From NCBI RefSeq assembly GCF_001718415.1, contig NZ_CP013378.1:2604001-2668000 (forward strand): a stretch of 64,000 bases of DNA, read 5' to 3'. Below the pieces are notes generated by a model, which worked only from the letters and a program-made list of their open reading frames with translations, was not told where the DNA came from and ran no database searches. This document shows positions 16,178 to 24,617 of this stretch, in pieces (positions within the stretch are counted from its first letter, which is position 1; each line of letters starts with the position of its first letter). The translations under genes were made by a program, and so were the position numbers. Origin of the DNA: Burkholderia pseudomultivorans (GTDB lineage: Bacteria > Pseudomonadota > Gammaproteobacteria > Burkholderiales > Burkholderiaceae).

Positions 16178-17512
16178 ATGCAAATTCATCGACGCTTTAC
16201 CCCGACCCGGCGAGGCCGCCGGCTGGCCGGCACGTTCGCGCTGGCCAGCGGGCTCGCGCTCGCGGCGACGGTCGCCGCCGCAGCCGACGGCGCTGCACCG
16301 ACCGGCATGATGCAGGGCTTCCCGCCGCCGGCTGACCGGATCGTCGACAAGGCGAACGCGTTCACGCCGGCCCGGCTGCGCTGGGCGTTGAGCAACACGC
16401 GGTTGCTCGCGCCGACGGCCGGCATCCGGCATGCGGCCGCGCCGATGCCGCTCCCCGAGCAGCCGGTGCCCGGTCTCGACGCGCTGCCCGTGACCATCGG
16501 CGGCGAGACGCTGACGCTCGACGCGTACCTGCGTGCGACCCGTACCGACGGTTTCATCGTGCTGCAGCGCGGCCGGGTCGTCTACGAGCGCTACTTCGAC
16601 GGCTTCCGGCCCGACCAGCAGCACGCATGGGCGTCGATGACGAAATCGGTGACGGGGTTGCTCGCCGCGCAGATGATCGAATCCGGCGTGCTCGATGCGA
16701 ATGCGCCGCTGTCGCGCACGGTGCCGGAACTGGCCGACACGCCGTTCGGTAGCGCGACGCTGCAGCAGAACCTCGACATGGAAGTGCCCACCGCGTATGC
16801 ACCGGGCATCCCGCCAGATCTCGGGCTGTTCGGCGCGGTCGGGCTTGTGCCGCACCGCGAAGGTGCGCCGGCGAGCATCGCCGATTTCCTGCTGACCGTG
16901 CGGCGCGTGCCGGACGTTGCACCGGGCAGCGCGTGGTTTTACCAGAATGGGTCGCCGGAAGCCGTCTCGTGGGCGATGCAGCGCGCGACGGGGCAATCGT
17001 GGAGCGCGCTGGTCGAGCGGTGGCTGTGGCGCGATTTCGCGGAAGACGATGCGTACGTCGCGGTGGACCGCAATGCGATGGCGATGGCGAGCGGCGGGTT
17101 GTATACGACGCTGCGCGACGCCGCGCGCTTCGCGGAACGCGTGCGCACCGGGCTCGCCGGCGCGCCCGGCACGCTGCCGGCCGCGACGATTCGCGCGGCG
17201 CTGCAGCCGGCGGACAATGCGGCGCTGTTCGCGAAGGGCAACGTGGTGCCCGGTAAGGACGGCTATGCGTATCGCGACTACTGGTATCAGGTGAACGACG
17301 GCGATGGCGCATTCGCGGCGGCGGGGCGTTTCGGCCAGGCGATTCTCGTCGATCCGAAAACCGCGCTGACGATCGTGAAGTTCTCGTCGTCGCCGGACTT
17401 CGCCCCGCGCGCGCTCGATGCCCAGGGCGAGGCGACCCGGCCGCGCGCGGCGCTCGAGCGCGGCGATGCGCTGAGCGCGGTGGCGCGCGCAGTCGCAGTC
17501 CGCCTGCAGTAG
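16178..17512 (+). CDS. Serine hydrolase, class C beta-lactamase-related
   Basis: 444-residue exported serine hydrolase of the beta-lactamase/6-aminohexanoate-dimer-hydrolase family. A signal peptide is visible (basic 'MQIHRRFTPTRRGRR' then 'LAGTFALASGLALAATVAAAADG'). The nucleophile motif S-x-x-K is S153-M-T-K156 ('HAWASMTKSVTGLLAAQMIESGVLD'), and the Tyr motif is 'FYQNGSPEAVSWAMQRATG' (Y-x-N). 'GGLYTTLRDAARFAE' is typical of the family. A histidine or lysine triad near the end is not obvious. GAGG at 16165-16168 precedes the ATG. It probably acts on amides or esters and not on antibiotics. Confidence 0.85.
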   Translation: MQIHRRFTPTRRGRRLAGTFALASGLALAATVAAAADGAAPTGMMQGFPPPADRIVDKANAFTPARLRWALSNTRLLAPTAGIRHAAAPMPLPEQPVPGLDALPVTIGGETLTLDAYLRATRTDGFIVLQRGRVVYERYFDGFRPDQQHAWASMTKSVTGLLAAQMIESGVLDANAPLSRTVPELADTPFGSATLQQNLDMEVPTAYAPGIPPDLGLFGAVGLVPHREGAPASIADFLLTVRRVPDVAPGSAWFYQNGSPEAVSWAMQRATGQSWSALVERWLWRDFAEDDAYVAVDRNAMAMASGGLYTTLRDAARFAERVRTGLAGAPGTLPAATIRAALQPADNAALFAKGNVVPGKDGYAYRDYWYQVNDGDGAFAAAGRFGQAILVDPKTALTIVKFSSSPDFAPRALDAQGEATRPRAALERGDALSAVARAVAVRLQ

Positions 17513-17532
17513 CGAGGTTCAAAGGGCGGGTG

Positions 17533-17556
17533 AGGGTAGAGATTAATCTCTACCCT
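17533..17556. repeat. Perfect 24-bp palindrome after the serine hydrolase gene
   Basis: Perfect inverted repeat with half-site AGGGTAGAGATT and no spacer, 20 bases after the hydrolase stop. As RNA it would form a 10-bp stem with a TTAA loop. It is followed by TTGTG, not a T-run, so it is either a weak bidirectional terminator or a protein-binding site. Confidence 0.6.
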
Positions 17557-17702
17557 TGTGCCCGCGCTGAGGTGATAACTACAAAGGGGGAACTTTGTCA
17601 CTACGCCACACTATGGGGCGCAACTAGACAGTTGAACAGCACGTCGTTGACACGTGATCTTGAACCAGGATCAGTCCCGACCGGAAGTAGAGATTTCCGA
17701 CA

Positions 17703-18383
17703 TGTGACCCTGAGGTTGCCTTTCGAAGTTTCTGCTAACGGTGAGCATCAGTGGAATGGCCGAATACGAACTACACGTGCCGGCAATGCGGATTCACGTG
17801 CACGCCGGCCTTCGACCACTGGACGCACGATGATTTTTCGCGTCACCTGTACAACGACGACTACGCGCGCCACGATCCGGAGTATCACGAGCATCGTCCA
17901 CAGCAGCACGGCGACCTGATCTGCACGAGCTTTCCGTCGATGCGAGAGAGCCGCATTCTCGATTTCGGCTCGGGGCTTGGGTTGCTGGAAAAGAAGCTGT
18001 CCGCGCGCGGGTTCGCGGATTTGACCTCATACGATCCGTTTAGCCATCCCCGCGCGCCGCAGGGGCAGTTCGATGCGATCCTTGTCGTTCGAAGTCTTCG
18101 AGCATCGTCCGGATCCCCAAAGCCTGTGCGCCGACATCATCCGGTATCGGGCGCCGGCCGGCGCACTGCTGTTTCAGACGCCCCTGATCACGCCGGAGCT
18201 CGTTGCGCGAGGGATCGAGCAATGGTGGTACTGCGTGCCGCGCAACGGGTATTTTTCGTTTTCACGAGCCACGCGCTTACGCTGCTGGCGACGCAGCATG
18301 GGCTCGAATTCGGCTCATTCAGTCCGGAATTGCACGTGGCTTTCGACCGTGCGCCGGGGTGGCTTTCGAAGTACCTTCTGTGA
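17703..18383 (+). pseudogene. SAM-dependent methyltransferase pseudogene (at least two frameshifts)
   Basis: Fragments of a class I methyltransferase with an N-terminal zinc-finger-like 'CRQCGF', then 'WTHDDFSRHLYNDDYARHDPEY' and the SAM-binding motif 'RILDFGSGLGLLEKKLSARGF' in one frame. The continuation 'SFEVFEHRPDPQSLCADII' and 'PELVARGIEQWWYCVPRNGYFSF' lies in the +1 frame, and the ending 'FTSHALTLLATQHGLEFGSF' returns to the first. An extra G near 18084 and a missing T near 18258-18263 would restore one frame. Upstream, 'RLPFEVS' (17713 onward) in another frame suggests further damage at the N-terminus. Such enzymes usually sit in polysaccharide or lipid modification clusters. Here it is alone. 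Confidence 0.75.
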
Positions 18384-18720
18384 AACGGGGGCTCGGTCAG
18401 CCGCGACATCGGCCAGGAGTCCGTGACGCCTCGGTTCAGGAGGCGATCCATCATCCCGAGCCGGATATTCGCATCGAAGCGGTTGGCCCCGCAGCCCTGA
18501 GACCGACATCGGTCGCGGCTTGCAGTGTTAATGCCGCCCGGCCAAGGAGATGAAGCCACGCGCGGGGCAGCACCGTTCGCGCGCCGGCCGCCGTTCTTGA
18601 TGCAGGTCACGGGAGACGCCGAAGCGTCGGGCCACGATGAACGTGTTCGGCCGACGGCGCCGGCCAATGCGGGCCGCGCCTGTCGCACGCGGCCAGGCCG
18701 CGATCATCGGAGGGCTCGTC
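18384..18720. other. Leader/promoter region of the PEP synthase gene
   Basis: 337 bases without a convincing gene. They contain a 14-bp dyad GACCGACATCGGTC (18501-18514) and a near-consensus FNR box at 18597-18610, 111 bases before the PEP synthase ATG. An upstream in-frame extension of the PEP synthase frame (from 18637) covers the end of the region but has no family support. Confidence 0.5.
18597..18610. promoter_or_regulatory. FNR/ANR-like box (9/10)
   Basis: TTGAT-GCAG-GTCAC, one mismatch from TTGAY-N4-RTCAA. It lies 111 bases before the PEP synthase start. Confidence 0.55.
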
Positions 18721-21132
18721 ATGGATCACGGGAAAGCACATATCGTCTGGTTCGACGACCTACGGCGCGGCGACGTGGCACGCGTTGGCGGCAAGAATGC
18801 GTCACTGGGCGAATTGATCGGCAACCTGTCCGCGCAGGGCGTGAGCGTGCCACCCGGGTTCGCGTCGACCGCGGATGCATACTGGCGATTCATCGATGCA
18901 AACGGATTGAGACAAGCCATCGGCAGTACGCTCGAGGCGCTCGGAGCACGCAAGATTGCGTTGGCCGAGGCCGGTGCGTTGATCAGGCAGGCGATTCTCC
19001 ACGGAGACTGGCCCGACGACGTCGCCGATGCGATCCGGGACGCGTATCGGCAACTGTGCCGGCAGGCCGGCGCAGACGACGTTGATGTCGCCGTGCGATC
19101 GAGCGCGACCGCCGAGGATCTGCCCGACGCGAGCTTCGCGGGTCAGCAGGAAACCTACCTGAACGTGCGCGGCGAGCATGCGTTGCTCGCGGCTTGCCGC
19201 CGGTGCTATGCGTCGCTGTTCACCGACCGCGCGATCGCCTACCGCGAGGAAAAGGGTTTCGATCACCTGCGCGTCGCGCTGTCGATCGGCGTGCAGCGGA
19301 TGGTGCGTTCTGACCTCGGTGCTGCCGGCGTGATGTTTTCTCTCGACACGGAGACAGGATTCGACAAGGTAGTGCTGATCAGCGCGGCGTGGGGGCTTGG
19401 CGAGAACGTCGTTCAGGGCACCGTGGACCCCGACGAATACGAGGTGTTCAAGCCATTGCTCGGCGATTCGGCGCGCACACCCGTCATCGGCAAGACGCTT
19501 GGCGGCAAGGCGCGCAAGCTGATCTATGCGCGCGACGAGGATACGCCGACCCGCAACGTGCCGACCTCGAAAGCGGAGTGCGCCACGTTCGTGCTGGCGG
19601 ATCGCGAAATCCTGGCGCTTGCGAACTGGGCCTGCGCGATCGAGGCGCACTATGGCCAGCCCATGGACATCGAATGGGCGAAGGACGGTGTAACCGGAGA
19701 ACTGTTTGTCGTGCAGGCACGTCCCGAAACGGTGCAGTCCCGGCGTGAAGCGAGCGCCATAAAGACCTACCGACTGGGTCAGACCGGCCGCAAGCTGCTC
19801 ACTGGCGTCAGTGTCGGCGAGGCGATCGCGGTCGGCAGCGTGTGCGTGATCGGCAGTCCGAACGACATGGGGCGATTCGTCGACGGCGCGGTACTGGTGA
19901 CGCATACGACCGATCCCGACTGGCTGCCGTTGATGCGCCGCGCCGCGGCGATCGTCACCGATCATGGCGGCCGCACGTCACATGCCGCGATCGTGAGCCG
20001 CGAGTTGGGATTGCCGGCCATCGTCGGAACCGGCAACGCTACCAGCATGCTGCACGATCTGCAGGAAGTGACGGTATCGTGCGCGGAGGGGGAGGCCGGG
20101 TTCGTGTACGAAGGCATCGCGCAATACCACGTGGAGGCGATTGACCTGACCGACCTGCCGGCCACCCGTACACAGGTCATGCTGAACCTCGCGAATCCGG
20201 CCGCGGCGTTCAGGTGGTGGCGACTGCCTGCCGACGGAATCGGGCTCGCGCGCATGGAGTTCGTGATCAGCAACCATATCAAGGTCCATCCGATGGCGCT
20301 GGCCCACTACGATGCGCTGACGGATGCGCACGCGAAGCGCGAGATCGCTGCCTTGACGTCGGGGTACGACGAGCCGTCCAACTATTTCGTCGACCGGCTG
20401 GCGCACGGCCTTGCGCGTATCGCGGCGGTCTGTCATCCTGCGCCGGTGATCGTCCGCATGAGCGACTTCAAGACGAACGAGTACGCGCATCTGGTCGGCG
20501 GTGCGCAGTTCGAACCGCGGGAAGAGAATCCGATGCTCGGATTTCGCGGCGCGTCGCGCTACTATTCGCCGCGCTACCGTGACGGATTTGCGCTCGAATG
20601 CCGAGCGATCGCGCGGCTGCGAAACGACATCGGATTCAGGAACGTGGTCGTGATGATCCCGTTCTGCCGGACGCTTGACGAGGCGGATCGCGTGCTCGAG
20701 GTCCTAGCCGTCAACGGCCTGAAGCGCGGCGAGGACGGATTGCAGATCTACGTGATGTGCGAAATCCCGTCGAACGTCATCCTGGCGAGCCAGTTTGCGC
20801 AGCGCTTCGACGGCTTCTCAATCGGAAGCAATGATCTGACCCAACTGACGCTCGGCGTAGACCGCGATTCGGCGGACCTGGCCGGGTTGTTCGACGAACA
20901 GAACGAAGCCGTGAAGTGGATGATCGCCCGCGTGATCGAGTCCGCCCGCGACGCGGGGGCGAAGGTTGGCCTTTGTGGCCAGGCGCCGAGCGATCATCCG
21001 GCATTTGCCGATTTTCTCGTCGCGTGCGGCATCGACTCGGTTTCCGTCAGCCCCGACAGCTTCATCGCGGTCAAGCGTCGCGTGGCCGCCGCGGAAAACA
21101 CCGCGCCCGGCGAGCGTGCGTCGCCGCGATGA
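18721..21132 (+). CDS. ppsA: Phosphoenolpyruvate synthase
   Basis: Converts pyruvate + ATP + water to PEP + AMP + phosphate, the gluconeogenic entry from pyruvate (EC 2.7.9.2). The 803-residue length matches the family. The order is an N-terminal ATP-grasp domain ('GGKNASLGELIGNL', 'VAVRSSATAEDLPDASFAGQQETYLNV'), a central swivelling phosphohistidine domain with 'VTDHGGRTSHAAIVSRELGLPAIVG', and a C-terminal PEP/pyruvate TIM barrel. The phospho-acceptor His is residue 421, and the barrel has 'NEYAHLVGGAQFEPREENPMLGFRG' and 'GLCGQAPSDHP'. GGAGGG at 18709-18714 fixes the start. It is the first gene of the low-oxygen locus, preceded by an FNR-like box. In anoxia it may work with PHA turnover to route carbon to sugars. 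Confidence 0.95.
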   Translation: MDHGKAHIVWFDDLRRGDVARVGGKNASLGELIGNLSAQGVSVPPGFASTADAYWRFIDANGLRQAIGSTLEALGARKIALAEAGALIRQAILHGDWPDDVADAIRDAYRQLCRQAGADDVDVAVRSSATAEDLPDASFAGQQETYLNVRGEHALLAACRRCYASLFTDRAIAYREEKGFDHLRVALSIGVQRMVRSDLGAAGVMFSLDTETGFDKVVLISAAWGLGENVVQGTVDPDEYEVFKPLLGDSARTPVIGKTLGGKARKLIYARDEDTPTRNVPTSKAECATFVLADREILALANWACAIEAHYGQPMDIEWAKDGVTGELFVVQARPETVQSRREASAIKTYRLGQTGRKLLTGVSVGEAIAVGSVCVIGSPNDMGRFVDGAVLVTHTTDPDWLPLMRRAAAIVTDHGGRTSHAAIVSRELGLPAIVGTGNATSMLHDLQEVTVSCAEGEAGFVYEGIAQYHVEAIDLTDLPATRTQVMLNLANPAAAFRWWRLPADGIGLARMEFVISNHIKVHPMALAHYDALTDAHAKREIAALTSGYDEPSNYFVDRLAHGLARIAAVCHPAPVIVRMSDFKTNEYAHLVGGAQFEPREENPMLGFRGASRYYSPRYRDGFALECRAIARLRNDIGFRNVVVMIPFCRTLDEADRVLEVLAVNGLKRGEDGLQIYVMCEIPSNVILASQFAQRFDGFSIGSNDLTQLTLGVDRDSADLAGLFDEQNEAVKWMIARVIESARDAGAKVGLCGQAPSDHPAFADFLVACGIDSVSVSPDSFIAVKRRVAAAENTAPGERASPR

Positions 21133-21184
21133 AGGACCGCGGATAGCTGCACGACTGTACGTACCGGACCAGGCTGAACGCACA

Positions 21185-22399
21185 TCACGCCGCGCACGAG
21201 CGCGGCAGGCCGTGTTCGGCGCGGGCGAACGCCGCCTGCAGTACCGGATGCACGTCGGCGCGCCAGTGGTCGCCGGTAAAAAGTCCGTAATGGTCGCAAT
21301 CGGCGATGTCGACGCGTTGCCGGGCAGCCGCCGCGAGGCCGCTGCACATGGCCAGGGCGGCATGGGTCTGGCCTGCGCCGGTGACCGCATCGCACTTGCC
21401 TTCAATGGTCAGCAACACGATCGAACGCAGCGCGGCGGGGTCGACTCGCTGGCCATGAACGTGCCACGTCCGGTTTGCGAGACATGCTCGCTGGAAAACG
21501 ACGTTGACCGTATCGAGGAAGTATTCGGCGGGCATGTCGAGGAGCGTCAGGTATTCGCGCAGCGCCCGGCGCGCGGTTGCGAGTGCGTCGGCGTCACCGC
21601 GCGAAATCGCGCGTCGATAGCGATCGGCCAGCGCCATGTAGCGTTGCGGGTAGGTGACCGCGATCTCGACACGCTGCAGGTAGGCCGGAAATACCTTCCG
21701 CCCGTATCCGGCGAAACCGTGCGGCACCGTATCGATCAGCGTGGCGCGACACCAGTTGAGCGAATGCGAGCGGGCCGCGGTCCCGAGCGCACTCGGATTG
21801 ACGCGGGCATCGAGGGGGCCGCCGATCAACGTCAGGCTCGCCGGCACCGCGGCATCACGTTGCGCGCGCAGCGCGATGGCGCCGAGCGACGGAAACGTCG
21901 CTTGACAGACCGCGACGACATGCATCGGCCGGGCGTCGGCCAGCAGGGTATCGATGAACCGGTCGAGCATCGACACATATTCGTCGAGGCCGAAGCGACC
22001 CGCGTCGCAAGGCACATCGCGCGCATCGATCCAGTCGGTGATGCACACATCGCCGTCGACAAGAAGGGTCTCGACCGTCTCCCGCATCATCACGGCCGCA
22101 TGGCCGGCCAGCGGCACGCAGAGCAGGATCACGCGTTGCGCGCCCGCGCGCGCGAAGCGGCGCAGCGTGCAAAACGGCGTGTGCGCGACGATCGACTCGT
22201 CGACTTCGGCGCGACGGCCGTCCACGTCGACCGAATCGATGGCGAACCGTGGCGCCTCGGTCTGCAGGTCGAGCAGAGGCTCCAACAGGTCGGCGTAACA
22301 CGACGACGCGGCATCGGGCCAAAGAGCGCGTGTGAATCGCGTCGCCGCGCTCCACGTCCGAAACCATTGCCGTTGCCGTTCGATCAGGTCATACCACAT
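21185..22399 (-). CDS. phaZ: Intracellular polyhydroxyalkanoate depolymerase
   Basis: Mobilises PHA storage granules to hydroxyacyl monomers. The 404-residue alpha/beta-hydrolase has the PhaZ-type cysteine nucleophile in 'VVAVCQATFPSLGA' (Cys165), where lipases have Ser. It also has 'LIGGPLDARVNPSALG' and the catalytic His in 'DCDHYGLFTGDHW'. The N-terminus 'MWYDLIERQRQW' aligns with known PhaZ starts. An in-frame ATG at 22477 has a better ribosome site, but that start would overlap the FNR-like box at 22467-22480, so 22399 is preferred. It is convergent with ppsA and diverges from the flavodoxin gene. It functionally complements the PhaB/PhaC/phasin genes 32 kb downstream. Confidence 0.88.
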   Translation of the reverse strand: MWYDLIERQRQWFRTWSAATRFTRALWPDAASSCYADLLEPLLDLQTEAPRFAIDSVDVDGRRAEVDESIVAHTPFCTLRRFARAGAQRVILLCVPLAGHAAVMMRETVETLLVDGDVCITDWIDARDVPCDAGRFGLDEYVSMLDRFIDTLLADARPMHVVAVCQATFPSLGAIALRAQRDAAVPASLTLIGGPLDARVNPSALGTAARSHSLNWCRATLIDTVPHGFAGYGRKVFPAYLQRVEIAVTYPQRYMALADRYRRAISRGDADALATARRALREYLTLLDMPAEYFLDTVNVVFQRACLANRTWHVHGQRVDPAALRSIVLLTIEGKCDAVTGAGQTHAALAMCSGLAAAARQRVDIADCDHYGLFTGDHWRADVHPVLQAAFARAEHGLPRSCAA

Positions 22400-22466
22400 G
22401 GCGCATGGGCGGAAAATCGCGGGGAATTCGGACAAACCTACTGTCGCAGGATCGTGCGGCGACGGG

Positions 22467-22480
22467 TTGACCTGCATCAG
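22467..22480. promoter_or_regulatory. FNR/ANR-like box (9/10), divergent
   Basis: TTGAC-CTGC-ATCAG between the PHA depolymerase (start 22399, minus) and the flavodoxin gene (start 22545, plus). The spacing of 65-80 bases suits either promoter. Confidence 0.6.
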
Positions 22481-22544
22481 TGTCGCCTCGATCGTCGATG
22501 CATAAGCTGGTCTACGGATCCCGGACGGATGCGCGGAGTGGAAC

Positions 22545-22994
22545 ATGGACGTGTCTCGACGCATGCTCGCCGTTTTCTACTCGCGCAGCGAAACGACGGT
22601 GGCGGTTGCGCGCCGGCTTGCCGCCGAGCTTGGCGCGGATTGCGAGCGGCTATGGGAAGCCAACGACCGGCAGCGGGCGGGGGCCGTCGGCTTCGTGCGT
22701 TCGCTCGCGGACGAGATCCGCGATCGTGCCGGGTACGTTCGGCCGACGGCCTGTTCGCCGTCCGCATACGATGCGGTCGTGGTGGGCACGCCGGTCTGGG
22801 CGGGCCGCGCATCGACGCCAGTTTCGGCCTGGTTGGCGTGGCACGGGTCCGAACTTCGCGAGACCGCATTCTTCTGCACGATGGGCGCGCGCAACGACCC
22901 GACGACATTTGGGCAGTTGCAGGCGCTTGCGCGGCAAGCGCCGATCGCGACTTGCGCGATTTCCGGGCGCGATATCGGTCGCGGCCTGGCGTGA
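22545..22994 (+). CDS. Flavodoxin-like FMN protein
   Basis: 149-residue flavodoxin fold. The FMN phosphate loop is 'FYSRSETTVAVARRLAAEL' (residues 11-29; S-x-S/T-x-x-T type). The second loop is 'YDAVVVGTPVWAGRASTPVSAWL', with the flavin-stacking Trp, and a third is 'FFCTMGARNDPTTF'. It could be an electron carrier or an NAD(P)H:quinone-type reductase partner. It lies immediately before a BON-domain remnant and diverges from phaZ across an FNR-like box, so it is probably induced by low oxygen. Flavodoxins often replace iron-sulfur carriers under stress. Confidence 0.85.
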   Translation: MDVSRRMLAVFYSRSETTVAVARRLAAELGADCERLWEANDRQRAGAVGFVRSLADEIRDRAGYVRPTACSPSAYDAVVVGTPVWAGRASTPVSAWLAWHGSELRETAFFCTMGARNDPTTFGQLQALARQAPIATCAISGRDIGRGLA

Positions 22995-23101
22995 CGTTGA
23001 CCGGCCAGGTGGGATCGCTGAGTGAGCGGCGGCTTTCCTTCGATGCTGCGTGGTCGGCGCCGGGCGTGCGTGACGTAGTCGGTCAACTTACCGTTGCATG
23101 A
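22985..23101 (+). pseudogene. C-terminal remnant of a BON-domain protein
   Basis: Reads GVTLTGQVGSLSERRLSFDA then AWSAPGVRDVVGQLTVA before a stop. It is clearly related to the last BON domain of the intact triple-BON protein at 38757-39407 ('GTVRLSGKVGSFSERKAVRG', 'AAWSARGVRAVVDDLVVE'). No start or upstream domains are present, since the flavodoxin gene overlaps its 5' edge. It looks like the tail of a lost or deleted gene copy. Confidence 0.75.
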
Positions 23102-23162
23102 TGATCCGGGCGGCGGCGGACCTCGATCGAGCGTCCGCCTCGCCCCGGCCGGGAGAACGAAC

Positions 23163-23612
23163 GTGAATGCCGCGATGCTTTGTACCCGCGATGTCGCCAT
23201 GTGTTCGGCACGGGCAACCGTCGTCGAGGCGGCGGAAATGATGCGCGACGCGCACGCCGGCGATCTGATCGTCGTGCGCGAACAGGAAGGGCGATGCGTG
23301 CCGGTCGGTATGGTGACCGATCGCGACATCGTACTGACGGTAGTCAGCCCCGATGCGGAAGCCGGCTCGCTGTTCGTCGGTGACATCATGTCGGCGCCTG
23401 TGGCAACCGCGAACACCGACGACGACATCTGGCTGCTTGCGAAGCGGATGCGTCAGCACGGCGTTCGACGATTGCCGGTCGTAGGCGGCGACGGTGAACT
23501 GATCGGCATTGTCTCGCTCGACGATCTGCTGCGCGCGGCCGCGGCGCTGCTCGACGAGTTACGGCTCGTGGCGGCCCGCCAGCCGTATTTCGAAGAGAAG
23601 CAGCGTGGCTGA
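23163..23612 (+). CDS. CBS-domain pair protein
   Basis: 149-residue protein made only of two CBS motifs: 'MCSARATVVEAAEMMRDAHAGDLIVV...PVGMVTDRDIVLTVV' (residues 13-60) and 'DIMSAPVATANTDDDIWLLAKRMRQHGVRRLPVV...LIGIVSLDDLLR' (72-125). Such modules bind AMP, ATP, NADH or SAM and sense energy state. The start is GTG at 23163 with GGGAGA at 23151-23156. A paralogue lies at 33279. It could regulate a partner by adenylate binding, but the target is unknown. Confidence 0.9.
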   Translation: MNAAMLCTRDVAMCSARATVVEAAEMMRDAHAGDLIVVREQEGRCVPVGMVTDRDIVLTVVSPDAEAGSLFVGDIMSAPVATANTDDDIWLLAKRMRQHGVRRLPVVGGDGELIGIVSLDDLLRAAAALLDELRLVAARQPYFEEKQRG

Positions 23613-23702
23613 TTCGGTCGGTTTCCGCTTCCGTCGCGCCGCGCATGATGCTGCGGCGGTCTCGATGCCGGTGCGATGTGCCCCTCGGGCGCGCGCGATC
23701 CC

Positions 23703-24149
23703 ATGACACGCGGCCGGCATACCGGCCCGCGCACCTGGATGCGCCGGTGGCTCGGCGCAATCGGTTTCTGCCTGCTGCTGTCGAGCGCGACGACGTGGCT
23801 CGGCGCGATCCATGACCATCCTGTGAGCCCCGGTGTCGTGGCCGGCATGACCGCGCCGGAATGCGGGCGCGTGGGTGCTCGGCCGGCCGGATCGATGTTG
23901 ACGACGCCGATTCCCGAACAGGACGTCTGCCTGTCGCTGTTCGTTTATCGCGCATCGTATCCCGATGCCGCAAGCGACGTCGCGTCATACCGCACGTGGA
24001 TCCTGCAGCAGCGGGTCGGTGAATTCTGGCAATTGTTCGGCTATGTGCTTCTGTTTTGGGCGGCGATCCTGGGCCTCGTCGCCGGCCCGATATGGATCTT
24101 CATGCGGCGGGCCGGATATCGCCATCGCGGCTCGCGGCGCGGCCGATGA
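23703..24149 (+). CDS. Membrane protein with two transmembrane segments, unknown function
   Basis: 148 residues. The N-terminal helix is 'WLGAIGFCLLLSSATTWLGA' (about residues 16-35). A loop of about 70 residues with two cysteines ('PECGRVG', 'PEQDVCLSLFVYRA') is probably periplasmic and disulfide-linked. The second helix is 'FWQLFGYVLLFWAAILGLVAGPIWIFM', then a basic tail 'RRAGYRHRGSRRGR' on the cytoplasmic side. No family is recognised. It lies between the CBS gene and the 79-residue protein on the same strand, so probably in the same transcript. An alternative start at 23676 adds 9 residues. Confidence 0.65.
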   Translation: MTRGRHTGPRTWMRRWLGAIGFCLLLSSATTWLGAIHDHPVSPGVVAGMTAPECGRVGARPAGSMLTTPIPEQDVCLSLFVYRASYPDAASDVASYRTWILQQRVGEFWQLFGYVLLFWAAILGLVAGPIWIFMRRAGYRHRGSRRGR

Positions 24150-24192
24150 TGGAAGCGGCATGCATTCGCACGGCAAAAGGAGAGGAACGATC

Positions 24193-24432
24193 ATGACGAT
24201 TTCCGGTGAACTGAACGAGGCGGACTGGACCGTGGCGATCGAAACGGTTGGCGTCGCGACCGGCGGCTACCGCTGCCGTGTCCATGTGACGGTTCGCTCG
24301 CCCGATTGCAGGTGCGAGCATGTCTTTCCACACCATCGGGTATTCGCGACCGAACGCGAGGCAGCGCTGGAGGGGCTGCGCAGCGGAATGACATGGGTGG
24401 AAATGAAGAAATCGGACACGTTCACGTACTGA
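24193..24432 (+). CDS. Conserved 79-residue protein of unknown function (copy 1)
   Basis: Small acidic/neutral soluble protein starting MTISGELNEADWTVAIETVG and ending 'GLRSGMTWVEMKKSDTFTY'. It has a good ribosome site (GGAGAGGAACGATC). A second copy of exactly the same length at 39456 is about two-thirds identical, with the strongest conservation in 'GELxEADWxVAIETV', 'RCRxHVT', 'ATEREAAxEGLRxGMTWxEMKKSxTFT'. Invariant Cys at two positions is notable. Duplication inside one low-oxygen locus suggests a real function, but no domain is recognised. Confidence 0.8.
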   Translation: MTISGELNEADWTVAIETVGVATGGYRCRVHVTVRSPDCRCEHVFPHHRVFATEREAALEGLRSGMTWVEMKKSDTFTY

Positions 24433-24546
24433 CGGGCGGCGCCGCATGCGAACCGGCGAGCACGGTGGCACGAAACCTGCGCGTGTGGTACGACCTGGAG
24501 CCTCCAAATGCCGTGTCGCGCCATCTCGCCGGGCGGCAGGCATGCG

Positions 24547-24560
24547 TTGATCCCGGTCAA
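24547..24560. promoter_or_regulatory. FNR/ANR box (perfect)
   Basis: TTGAT-CCCG-GTCAA, 57 bases before the start of the secreted Tyr/Pro-rich protein at 24618. Confidence 0.8.
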
Positions 24561-24617
24561 AGCTGCGCGGGACGGCCTCAATACGATGGATCGCATCTCT
24601 GCAAAGAAATGACGACC

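Noticed and set aside
16178..17512. Antibiotic-resistance beta-lactamase
   Set aside because: The S-x-x-K and Y-x-N motifs are present, but the overall pattern fits the hydrolase/esterase branch. Resistance should not be inferred.
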